From the NCBI GenBank assembly GCA_021790295.1, contig JAJYIC010000167.1, positions 1 to 6,128 on the forward strand: a stretch of DNA of 6,128 bases, given 5' to 3'. This document shows positions 1 to 6,128 of this stretch, piece after piece. The stretch comes from Pseudomonadota bacterium. GTDB lineage: Bacteria; Pseudomonadota; Alphaproteobacteria; ATCC43930; CGMCC-115725. The translations under genes and the position numbers were made by a program. Position 1 is the stretch's first letter, and each line of letters opens with the position of its first letter. The notes under the pieces were generated by a model. It did no database searches. It worked only from the letters and a program-made list of their open reading frames with translations, and was not told the DNA's origin.

Positions 1-2604
1 CACAAGGAGACTTTATTGCGGGCGCACCCGTTGCGCGTTCCCCTTGTCGAATATACCCGCCAGATCGAGGAAAGGCTGCTCGCCGCGGCCGACCTCGTCA
101 TCGCCTGCACCGGCGCGGACGCCCAATATTTTGCACGGTTCGCAAGGGAAACCCTGGTCGTGCCCAATGCGGCGGCCCTTCCTCGCGGGGATCGGTCGCA
201 ACGCGGGCGGGAAGGCAAAGCTGCGAGCGAAAAGGCCATCCGCGTCGGTTTTCTCGGCAGCGGCCACCCGCCCAATGTCGAAGCGGCGCAGTTCATTCTC
301 GAAGCGCTTGCGCCCCGTTTCCCTGAGATTGCCTTCGAGTTTGTCGGCGGCGTGTGCGAGGCTTTTGCTGGTCTCGCGGCTCCCGCAAACGTCGTCTTTC
401 ACGGGCTCGTCGACGCGAGCCGCAAAAGCGAGATTCTTTTCGCCTGGTCGGTCGCCCTCAACCCGGTGGCGGACGGCGGCGGTTCGAGCGTCAAGCTCCC
501 CGATTACATGGCGCACGCTCTCCCGGTCATCAGCACGGCTTTCGGGGCGCGCGGCTTCCCCCTTTCCGAGAACCGCGCCGGCGTCATTGCCGAACGCGGC
601 GCATTCGCTTCCCGTCTCGGCGAGGTTTTGGCCGATTCCCGCCTGCGCGAGGAACAGGGCGCCAATGCGCGCCGCTTGGTCGCAGCCCTCCTCAACTGGG
701 AAGCCGCGGCCGCGCCTTATCGCGCCGCGGCTTTGAAGCTCGCGGCAAGAAGGCCGGCGGCGACGGCAAAGAAGCGATCTCTTCTCCTCGTCACCTACCG
801 GTATACCGAGCCCCCTCTCGGCGGCGCCGAATCCTACCTGATCGAGGTCGCAAGCCGTCTGCGGGGTGCGTTCGAATCGATCGATCTCGCCGCGATCGAT
901 CTCGGCGCGCTTGCCAATTCCTGGCATTTTGCCAGCCGCTGGTCGGGAGAGGACGGGGGCTCGTCGCGCGTCCTCGGCGAATGCTTCGACACCGTCGCCC
1001 TTTTTCCTCCGGACCCTCCGGAGGGCGATCTTTTGGCCCGCTGCCGGCGCCTCGAACGCATGTGGCAGAGGGAAGAGCGCGCGCTTTATCTGCCCTTTGC
1101 CGAAAGGCTCGCGGCCGAAGGGAAGCCTGTTCTCTTCGCCGGGTTTTATCCGACCGAAGATCACCAAGGGGTGGCGCGGCGTTGGACCGGCCCCGCCTTC
1201 AGCTTTCTTCTGCCGCAGGGTTCGCGGGTCGTTGCGATTGCCGGCTGGACGCCCCAGCGCAAACACTTGCGCGTCTCGGCGGGCGCCCTTTCGGCTGCGC
1301 CCGCGCCCGCGGACGACTACCGTCAGGTGATCGAAGGGATCTTTTCCTGCCGCGTCCTTCTTCCCGCCGAAGCCTCCGCTGGCGTTACCCTCCTCGATTG
1401 CCGGGTCGAGGAACATGACGCAGGCGAGAGCGATCACCGCCCTCTCGGCGTCTTTCTTTACGGGGTTTCGGTTCTTGCCGAGGCCGCGCCCGAAAACGGC
1501 GGGGGCAAGCGTGCAAGGCCTCTCAAGGAGGCGGCGGCAGACCTCGCGCGTGAAGGCGAGACGGTTCTCAAAACGCGTCATTTCGACGAGTGGGTGGAGG
1601 CTCTCAAAGGCCGGGCGCTTTCCCGGAATGCCGAAGACGAGGCGGAATTCGCACGCGTGCGAGGGCCGCATTCGCGCGCGATGCAAAGTTGGCTCGCCCG
1701 CAACGGCGCGCGCTACGACGCCGTTCTCGTTCAGGGCGTTCCCTTTGCCGTTGTGCCGAGCACGATCGAGACGCTCTCCGCCCTTCGGCCGCGCCCGCGC
1801 ATCCTCGCCCTGCCGCATTTTCACGCCGACGACCGGTTCTATTATTGGCGGCAGTATCTGGAAGCTTTTGCCCGCGCCGACGCCACTCTCGTCTTTTCGC
1901 GCAGGGTCGCGGAACGCCTGGGCAAGGAGGGCAGATTTGCAATCGTCCCCGGCGGCGGCGTCGCGCTCGAAGAAGCGCCGCGAGCGGCCGACAGGGCAAA
2001 ATTCCGTTCCTTCTGCCCCGCGCCGAACCCCTTTTACCTTGTCCTCGGACGGGTCGCCCAATCGAAACGCAGCGACAGGATCCTGCGCGCGCACGCAAGG
2101 TTGCGGCAGAAAGGCGCCCGCCTCGACCTCGTCTTTATCGGGCCTTATGAAGACGGGATGCAACCGAAAGGAGAAGGCGTCCATTATCTCGGAGCGCAGG
2201 AAAGGGGCGTCGTCCTTGCCGCGCTTTCGCTCTGCCTCGGCCTCGTTTCGATGAGCGAGAGCGAGAGCTTTGGCATCGCCATTTGCGAGGCCTGGAAATT
2301 CAAGAAACCGGTGATCGCGAACGGCTCCTCGCACGCCTTCCGGGAACTTGTCGAGGACGGGGTGAACGGGCTTCTCGTCGAGGGCGAAGAGGGGCTCCTA
2401 AAGGCGATGGCCGCTCTCGCCGCAGATGAGGCGCTGGCCGCGCGCCTCGGCGAGGCCGGCTTCGGCGCGGCGTCGTCGCGCTTTACCTGGCAGCATGTCG
2501 CCGACGCTCTGGCGCGCCTGCTCTCAGCCGAAGCCCCGGAAGAACCGGCCGCGGTGGTCGGCTTTCGCTCAGAAGTCGAGCCGGCAGTGAATGCTTTTTC
2601 CTGA
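1..2604 (+). CDS. Tandem two-domain GT4-type glycosyltransferase (5' end outside window)
   Basis: Predicted cytoplasmic or membrane-associated enzyme transferring sugars from activated donors to a surface glycan. The frame is open to the left edge (867 residues visible); the TTG at 16 is not taken as the start, because the protein begins in mid-fold. Numbering from base 1: residues 1-250 are the C-terminal part of a first GT-B fold, with GFLGSGHPPN near 83-92 (nucleotide-binding half, usual 'G..xPPN') and GGGSSVKLPDYMA near 159-171, as in Glyco_trans_1_4 proteins. Residues 258-862 form a second GT4-type unit: LGGAE near 273-277, PHFH near 605-608, GRVAQSKR near 683-690 and a full EX7E motif (E755, E763) in ESFGIAICE. 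A probable beta-sandwich (about 395-494) interrupts its N-terminal half. The first domain has Asp where the second Glu of EX7E would sit. The tail overlaps the next gene by 14 bases, implying translational coupling. At least 100-150 residues are missing upstream. Family is confident; substrate is unknown. Confidence 0.9.
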   Translation, partial: HKETLLRAHPLRVPLVEYTRQIEERLLAAADLVIACTGADAQYFARFARETLVVPNAAALPRGDRSQRGREGKAASEKAIRVGFLGSGHPPNVEAAQFILEALAPRFPEIAFEFVGGVCEAFAGLAAPANVVFHGLVDASRKSEILFAWSVALNPVADGGGSSVKLPDYMAHALPVISTAFGARGFPLSENRAGVIAERGAFASRLGEVLADSRLREEQGANARRLVAALLNWEAAAAPYRAAALKLAARRPAATAKKRSLLLVTYRYTEPPLGGAESYLIEVASRLRGAFESIDLAAIDLGALANSWHFASRWSGEDGGSSRVLGECFDTVALFPPDPPEGDLLARCRRLERMWQREERALYLPFAERLAAEGKPVLFAGFYPTEDHQGVARRWTGPAFSFLLPQGSRVVAIAGWTPQRKHLRVSAGALSAAPAPADDYRQVIEGIFSCRVLLPAEASAGVTLLDCRVEEHDAGESDHRPLGVFLYGVSVLAEAAPENGGGKRARPLKEAAADLAREGETVLKTRHFDEWVEALKGRALSRNAEDEAEFARVRGPHSRAMQSWLARNGARYDAVLVQGVPFAVVPSTIETLSALRPRPRILALPHFHADDRFYYWRQYLEAFARADATLVFSRRVAERLGKEGRFAIVPGGGVALEEAPRAADRAKFRSFCPAPNPFYLVLGRVAQSKRSDRILRAHARLRQKGARLDLVFIGPYEDGMQPKGEGVHYLGAQERGVVLAALSLCLGLVSMSESESFGIAICEAWKFKKPVIANGSSHAFRELVEDGVNGLLVEGEEGLLKAMAALAADEALAARLGEAGFGAASSRFTWQHVADALARLLSAEAPEEPAAVVGFRSEVEPAVNAFS
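1183..1482 (+). other. Probable beta-sandwich module inserted in the second glycosyltransferase domain
   Basis: Residues about 395-494 of the first gene do not look like a Rossmann half-domain. They start at RRWTGPAFSFLLP, alternate hydrophobic strands with turns (SRVVAIAGW, LRVSAGAL, CRVLLPAEA, VTLLDCRV) and end in GESDHRPLGVFLYGVSVL. The ending recalls the 'G.S.D.R.LGV.l..i.l' signature of small beta-sandwich modules that I know from other proteobacterial glycan-associated proteins; this is a memory-based comparison, not a search. A glycan- or acceptor-binding role is inference. The boundaries are approximate, set by the Trp at 1183 and by the return to charged linker sequence (EAAPENGGGKRA) after 1480. 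Confidence 0.45.
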
Positions 2605-4555
2605 GAAAGAACGCGAGGCGCGCGCAGGCTGGCCGAGCCTGCCGCCCTTCTTCTCTCGCGATCTCTGGCTGATCTGGCTTTTGCGCGCCGATATCCGCGG
2701 GCCCGGCAGCCAGTGGGACGAAGAGCGTGGGCGCAAATTTCTTCTCTGGTGGCTCCTCGAAGGACGCCACGATTATCCGGGCGCCGCGCCGCTTTCGCCC
2801 GAGGAAATCGGCCGCGCTTTTTCTCCGGTCAGGATTTATGCCGGTTCGCGCTTTTTCGAGTTGCCGCTCTTACTTGCTGAATTATGGTCGGGGCGCAGCG
2901 AGTTGCGCGCGCAATACAGGGGATCGAGCGAGAGCGATATCGAGGCGCTTTTGCGGTGGTTTTACGTCAAAGCCGTCCCGGAGTTCCGCCTTTTCGACGT
3001 CCTTCCCGCCCTGCATCTCGCATTCTTGCGCGAGCCTCGAGCGCATAGCGGGTTTGCGGCTCTGCCTTTGACGCGCCTCATGGTCTGGGTTTCTCGACTG
3101 CGGCCCGATCTCGAGGCTCTCTATCCTCTCGCGACGGCGGCGGGGCGAACGCGCTTTGTCGCCTGGTTCTACCTTAGGGGCGCCATGGAAATGGGGCTTC
3201 TCCCTTATATCGGGGAAGCCGAACGCAGGGCCCTTTCAAGCCCCGTTTCTAAGGCGAGCCCGGTTCCTCTCGCCGACCGCCTGCTCGAGCTTTGTCCCTC
3301 GGGTTGGCCCCCTTCGGCGGCGCCGCGCCAGCACCCCTTTTCCGCAAACGTCCGCGAAGGGGACGCTTTGCGCCGGCCTTCGGGCGGCCCAAAGGCGCTC
3401 TCCTCCCCCGTGCGGGCAGCGGCGAAAGAGCGCCTGTTACGCCACGACGGGGTCAACCTTTTCGGTTTTCCGCGCGGCCAGTTCGGCCTCGGCGAAGATA
3501 TCCGCATGGCGGCGGCGGCGCTCGCAGCCGCCCGAGTGCCCTATTCGGTTCTGGCCTTGAAAGAGCACTCGGACTGGCGCCACCACGACCGCTCGCTCGA
3601 CCACCGTATCGGGGAAGATGCGCCCTTTGCGATCACTCTCGCCTGCCTTCCGGGGATCGACACCGCTCTTTCGAGGCTACGTCTCGAAGAGGCGATTTGG
3701 GCGGGGCGGCACATCATCGGCTGGTGGCCTTGGGAGCTTCCGGCCTGGCCTGTTTGCTTGCGCCCCGCTTTCGAACTTGTCGACGAGGTGTGGGCGTCGA
3801 CGCGCTATACGCGCGAGGCCTACGCCCCCGGTTGCCCGGTGCCGGTGATGCTGATGCCGCCTGCGGTTGCGGTCGATCGCTTGCGGGCGCGCTCGCGCGC
3901 CGATTTGGGCCTCGCGGAAAAGGCGTTCCTCTTCCTTCTCGTCTTCGACGGCAACTCCACCCTTGCCCGCAAGAATCCGGAAGCGGCGGTCGCGGCCTTT
4001 CGCGAGGCTTTTCCCCGAGGCGATGAGCCGGTCGGCCTCGTCCTCAAAGGCATGAACGGCGCCGATGCGCCCGGGTGGAAGGATCTTCTCAAAGCCTCGC
4101 GCGAAGACTCGCGCATTCTTCTTATCGACGAGATCTGGGAGCGTGAAGAGGTCCTCTCGCTGCTTGCCGCCTCGGACGCCTTTCTTTCCCTCCACCGCGC
4201 CGAAGGCTTCGGGCGCCTTCTCGCCGAGGCGATGCTTCTCGAAAAGCCGGTCATCGCCACCGATTTTTCCGGCAGCGCCGATTTTCTTTCGGCGGCGACC
4301 GGCTTTCCGGTCCCCTTCTCGCTTCGCCGCATCGCGCGCGAGGAATACCCTTTCGGCGAAGGCCAGTTCTGGGCCGAGCCCGATATCGCCGAAGCGGCTC
4401 GGACCATGGTGAGGGTCGTGGCGGACCCCGCCGGGGCGCGCCCTCTCGCACGCGCCGGCCGCGCTCTCTTGCGCGAGCGCTTCTCTCCCGCCGCCGCCGG
4501 AGCGCGCATCAAGCGCCGGCTTCTCGAACTCGGTCTCGAGTCGGCGCGGTTATAG
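2591..4555 (+). CDS. GT4-type glycosyltransferase with Trp-rich N-terminal repeat domain
   Basis: 654 residues. The ATG at 2591 is the first possible start: the codon before it in frame is TGA (2588-2590). It lies inside the end of the preceding gene, with only a weak purine stretch (GAAG at 2572) upstream, so translation is probably coupled. Residues 1-240 are rich in Trp, Leu and Arg, probably helical, with repeated 'R..F..W(W/F)' units near 47-58, 117-128 and 186-197. A Pro/Ser-rich linker follows (about 240-285). The catalytic GT-B part begins at GVNLFGFPRGQFGLGE (287-302), continues with GWWPWELP (377-384) and the donor-side stretch STLARKNPEAAVAAF (456-470), and contains EX7E (E538, E546) in AEGFGRLLAEA, then EKPVIATDFSGSADF. 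No signal peptide or clear membrane span is seen. The GT4-like class is secure; donor, acceptor and the role of the N-terminal region are not known. The stop lies 4 bases from the convergent GT61 gene. Confidence 0.92.
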   Translation: MLFPEKEREARAGWPSLPPFFSRDLWLIWLLRADIRGPGSQWDEERGRKFLLWWLLEGRHDYPGAAPLSPEEIGRAFSPVRIYAGSRFFELPLLLAELWSGRSELRAQYRGSSESDIEALLRWFYVKAVPEFRLFDVLPALHLAFLREPRAHSGFAALPLTRLMVWVSRLRPDLEALYPLATAAGRTRFVAWFYLRGAMEMGLLPYIGEAERRALSSPVSKASPVPLADRLLELCPSGWPPSAAPRQHPFSANVREGDALRRPSGGPKALSSPVRAAAKERLLRHDGVNLFGFPRGQFGLGEDIRMAAAALAAARVPYSVLALKEHSDWRHHDRSLDHRIGEDAPFAITLACLPGIDTALSRLRLEEAIWAGRHIIGWWPWELPAWPVCLRPAFELVDEVWASTRYTREAYAPGCPVPVMLMPPAVAVDRLRARSRADLGLAEKAFLFLLVFDGNSTLARKNPEAAVAAFREAFPRGDEPVGLVLKGMNGADAPGWKDLLKASREDSRILLIDEIWEREEVLSLLAASDAFLSLHRAEGFGRLLAEAMLLEKPVIATDFSGSADFLSAATGFPVPFSLRRIAREEYPFGEGQFWAEPDIAEAARTMVRVVADPAGARPLARAGRALLRERFSPAAAGARIKRRLLELGLESARL

Positions 4556-4559
4556 CGCT

Positions 4560-5684
4560 TCACTCCCCTTCGAACCTCGAGAGCATCTCCTCGAAGGCCT
4601 CGGGATCGATGCGAAAATCCGAATTCCAGCGCTTTTCCGGCTCGGTTGCGAGGCCGTGAAGGCTGAAATAACGGCCGCGCAGATGAGAGAGCAGATCGAG
4701 ATAGAAATCGTCGAGCATCTCTGCGGGCGCGAGCGCCAAAAGCGAAATCGCGTTCTCGCAAAATACCAGATTGGCGAGTTCGGCGCCGATCGTGCCGACG
4801 ACCTGTCTGGCGCGGGAAAAAAGAATCGCCTGCTCGGCGCAGGAATGCGCCCCCGGCTTTATCGCCGTATAGCCGCGCCTTTCGAGACGTTCGCGAATTT
4901 CCGCCTGATTGAGAAGCTGCCGGCGCATGCCGGCAGGGCGTTCGATAAAAAGCCTTTCCGGACGCGGCAGGCTCGTCTCGGAGTTCTTCTCGCGCAAACG
5001 CTCACCCACCTGCCGCAAGATCGGCACGATGATCGGCGCCTTGACCCAAGGCTGCCTCGTCAAAGGCAGAGGGTAGACGAGACGCTCGCAATAGACCGGC
5101 GTCTTGTCGGTCAAAATCAACCGGCGCTCTTCGACGCCAAAGGTGGCCATCGTCTGGCGGTAGACCCGCGCCATCTGCGGCGAGACCAAAGTGAGGATCC
5201 ATTTGCAGGTCTCCCCCCTGGCGATGCGTTTGGCGAGATCGACGCGCGGCAGCGATTCGATCAGCCAGTGCCCGTAGTTCGAATCCCACGACTGCTTGAT
5301 ATGGACGTAGGTTTCGCCGCCCGGAAGCGGCACCGGTTCCTGCGGGTCTTTAAGGCGCAGATGCGCACCGTCTTCCGCCCTTTCGAAATTGTAGAAACTC
5401 TTTTCGTGATGGGTGTTGATCAAGGATTCGAAGACCACCCGGTGGTCGAGCGTCGTGATGATGCCGCCCGCGTGGACGACCACCTTTTCGAACACCGCGA
5501 CCGCAGCCTCGGGAGGCGCGACCTCGATCCGAGTCTGCCGTTCGACAGCCTCCTTCACCCATTGCGGGCGCTCTCCGGCGATGACGGGCGTGATGCGGCG
5601 GTAGTTGCCGCCATTCGGGAAGGTAAAAAACTGCGCCGCGCAATCCCGCGCCGGGCAGATCCTCAAGGCTTGGGCAACGGCCAT
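4560..5684 (-). CDS. Glycosyltransferase family 61 (DUF563) protein
   Basis: 374 residues from the ATG at 5684. The DUF563/GT61 family contains inverting transferases, including bacterial capsule and polysaccharide enzymes. Diagnostic blocks, numbered from this ATG: HIKQSWDSNYGHWLIESLPR (128-147), matching the family's 'N(Y/F)GHWL.E.LPR'; PERLFIERPAGMRRQLLNQ (242-260), matching the '..(I/L).R....RR..N..E' block; and CAEQAILFSRARQVVGTIGA (282-301), followed by ELANLVFCE, matching 'EQ..lF..A..vvG.hGA.l.Nl.F'. In that last block the usual His before Gly-Ala is Ile (TIGA). No signal peptide is evident. The frame stays open upstream to 5969, but that stretch (Arg/Pro-rich, unlike the family) is a shadow of the upstream gene. 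The start is uncertain: no Shine-Dalgarno precedes 5684, whereas AGGAGG at 5731-5736 lies just before an in-frame CTG at 5726 (388 residues). It is probably co-transcribed with the upstream gene. Confidence 0.9.
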   Translation of the reverse strand: MAVAQALRICPARDCAAQFFTFPNGGNYRRITPVIAGERPQWVKEAVERQTRIEVAPPEAAVAVFEKVVVHAGGIITTLDHRVVFESLINTHHEKSFYNFERAEDGAHLRLKDPQEPVPLPGGETYVHIKQSWDSNYGHWLIESLPRVDLAKRIARGETCKWILTLVSPQMARVYRQTMATFGVEERRLILTDKTPVYCERLVYPLPLTRQPWVKAPIIVPILRQVGERLREKNSETSLPRPERLFIERPAGMRRQLLNQAEIRERLERRGYTAIKPGAHSCAEQAILFSRARQVVGTIGAELANLVFCENAISLLALAPAEMLDDFYLDLLSHLRGRYFSLHGLATEPEKRWNSDFRIDPEAFEEMLSRFEGE

Positions 5685-5722
5685 CGCGGGCGGACGGGCG
5701 GCGTCGCGGCCATGACGATTAC

Positions 5723-6128
5723 TCAGACAGCCTCCTGACGGCGGGCGCGTTCTCGCAGCATGATCTCGATCGCTTCCAAAGGATCCTCTGCCGAACCCGA
5801 CAAGCAGGGTTCCCCGTCCCGGCATGGGCCGACAACGGCACCCGAGAAATACGCGCCGCGATAAAGCGCTTCGAAGCGGTCGCGAAAAGGAGGCTTGAGG
5901 CGCACCGCAAAACCGGTCAAAGCCAGCCCGCGCCCTCGGCTGCCGCAGAGCCGCCCGTCGCTCGCCCACGGCGTTTGCCGGCCCGAAGGGCCATAAGCCA
6001 TGTATTCGATGTCGGCGGGCGAAAGGACGGCGAGAGGGGTGACGCCAAAGGCTTCGAGGCGCCGCTTCTCCCCGCGGTTTCCGATCCAGCCGGGCCCCTG
6101 TTGGCGGCGGTCGCCGGTTTTTTCGATA
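5723..6128 (-). CDS. C-terminal part of a protein ending in ChW-like repeats (5' end outside window)
   Basis: The frame is open from the right edge to TGA at 5723-5725, giving 134 visible residues. The Met at 5999-6001 is internal: clearly related sequence (GNRGEKRRLEAFGV) runs through the frame upstream of it. The visible part is mostly repeats of about 46 residues with the pattern 'W..DG...GS.G......(F/I).(V/I)..L', resembling the ChW repeat (clostridial hydrophobic W, Pfam PF07538) seen in secreted and surface proteins. The final repeat has a Cys pair (CRDGEPC, 102-108) and ends in DPLEAIEIML before a charged tail (RERARRQEAV). The rest of the protein is outside, so its main function, for example a glycosyltransferase or a surface polysaccharide protein, cannot be stated. 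It lies directly upstream of the GT61 gene with no more than 38 bases between them, suggesting one operon. The reading frame is confident; the repeat family is moderately so. Confidence 0.8.
   Translation of the reverse strand, partial: IEKTGDRRQQGPGWIGNRGEKRRLEAFGVTPLAVLSPADIEYMAYGPSGRQTPWASDGRLCGSRGRGLALTGFAVRLKPPFRDRFEALYRGAYFSGAVVGPCRDGEPCLSGSAEDPLEAIEIMLRERARRQEAV
5731..5736 (-). promoter_or_regulatory. Possible Shine-Dalgarno site for the GT61 gene
   Basis: The - strand reads AGGAGG here, within the last codons (Gln-Glu-Ala) of the upstream gene. It is 4 bases before a CTG at 5726-5724 that is in frame with the GT61 gene and overlaps the upstream TGA as CTGA, and 17 bases before an out-of-frame ATG at 5713. 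It is 46 bases from the in-frame ATG at 5684, too far to serve it directly. The site could be coincidental, since it is also coding sequence. Confidence 0.35.
5753..6103 (-). repeat. About three tandem ChW-like protein repeats, period 46-47 residues
   Basis: Numbering the visible protein from base 6127, three copies can be aligned by eye: GNRGEKRRLEAFGVTPL (16-32, incomplete copy), WASDGRLCGSRGRG then LALTGFAVRL (54-77), and PCRDGEPCLSGS then LEAIEIML (101-124). GNRG and GSRG are 46 residues apart and the two Asp-Gly pairs (57 and 104) are 47 apart. The last copy is the most diverged and has lost the Trp. The repetition is at protein level only; the DNA shows no obvious direct repeat, so the duplication is old. 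Confidence 0.6.

Noticed and set aside
876..906. Close direct repeat of GATCGATCTCG
   Set aside because: It encodes the repeated Ile-Asp-Leu of IDLAAIDL in the first gene, with no third copy or regular spacing, so it is best seen as coding coincidence.
1006..1024. Perfect 8-bp inverted repeat with a 3-base loop (CCTCCGGA / TCCGGAGG)
   Set aside because: It lies inside the first gene (FPPDPPEG), has no T-run directly after it on either strand, and one or two such stems are expected by chance in 6 kb of GC-rich DNA.
13..2334. A 773-codon open frame on the - strand opposite the first gene
   Set aside because: It is in exact codon register with the + strand gene, where the stops would need sense TTA, CTA or TCA codons, which this GC-rich gene almost never uses. 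Its translation is Arg/Gly/Ala-rich with no recognisable fold, while the + strand has clear glycosyltransferase motifs.
4917..4936. Perfect 8-bp inverted repeat with a 4-base loop (CTGCCGGC / GCCGGCAG)
   Set aside because: Inside the GT61 coding region, unrelated in sequence to the other hairpin, so not a repeat family, and not followed by a T-run.
4656..5738. A 360-codon open frame on the + strand opposite the GT61 gene
   Set aside because: Compositional shadow: the - strand frame holds all the conserved GT61 blocks, and this frame shows none of its own.
5685..5969. N-terminal extension of the GT61 frame beyond 5684
   Set aside because: It overlaps the end of the upstream gene in another frame, is Arg/Pro/Gly-rich and does not resemble GT61 proteins. 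Only the last 14 codons (from CTG at 5726) remain possible.

Overview
The window is a fragment of a GC-rich bacterial chromosome, densely coded and made up almost entirely of cell-surface glycan genes. Codon use (mostly G/C third positions, Leu mainly CTC/CTT/CTG, almost no TTA/CTA/TCA) and the protein style suggest an alphaproteobacterium, perhaps of the Hyphomicrobiales. That placement is an impression from composition; there is no rRNA or marker gene to confirm it.

Layout: two genes on the + strand face two genes on the - strand. On the + strand, a large tandem glycosyltransferase (cut by the left edge, stop at 2604) overlaps by 14 bases a second glycosyltransferase (2591-4555). On the - strand, a protein cut by the right edge (stop at 5723) is followed by a family 61 glycosyltransferase (start about 5684, stop at 4560). 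The two convergent stop codons are only 4 bases apart. There is no non-coding stretch over 300 bases. I see no tRNA, rRNA, CRISPR array, insertion sequence, integrase or attachment site, and no convincing promoter or terminator. Transcription of both gene pairs must begin outside the window.

Function: the first gene carries the C-terminal half of one GT4-type domain and a complete second one, interrupted by what looks like a beta-sandwich module. The second gene has a tryptophan-rich, probably helical N-terminal region followed by a GT4-type catalytic domain. The third is a DUF563/GT61 transferase. The fourth ends in about three repeats resembling the ChW (clostridial hydrophobic W) repeat. 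Together they fit a locus building or decorating an exopolysaccharide, capsule, O-antigen-like glycan or glycosylated surface protein. The sugars and linkages cannot be read from the sequence.

The least ordinary parts are the accessory modules: the insert in the first gene, the N-terminal repeats of the second and the ChW-like repeats of the fourth. The start of the GT61 gene is also unsettled. I did not find a clearly new defence, mobile or regulatory system.
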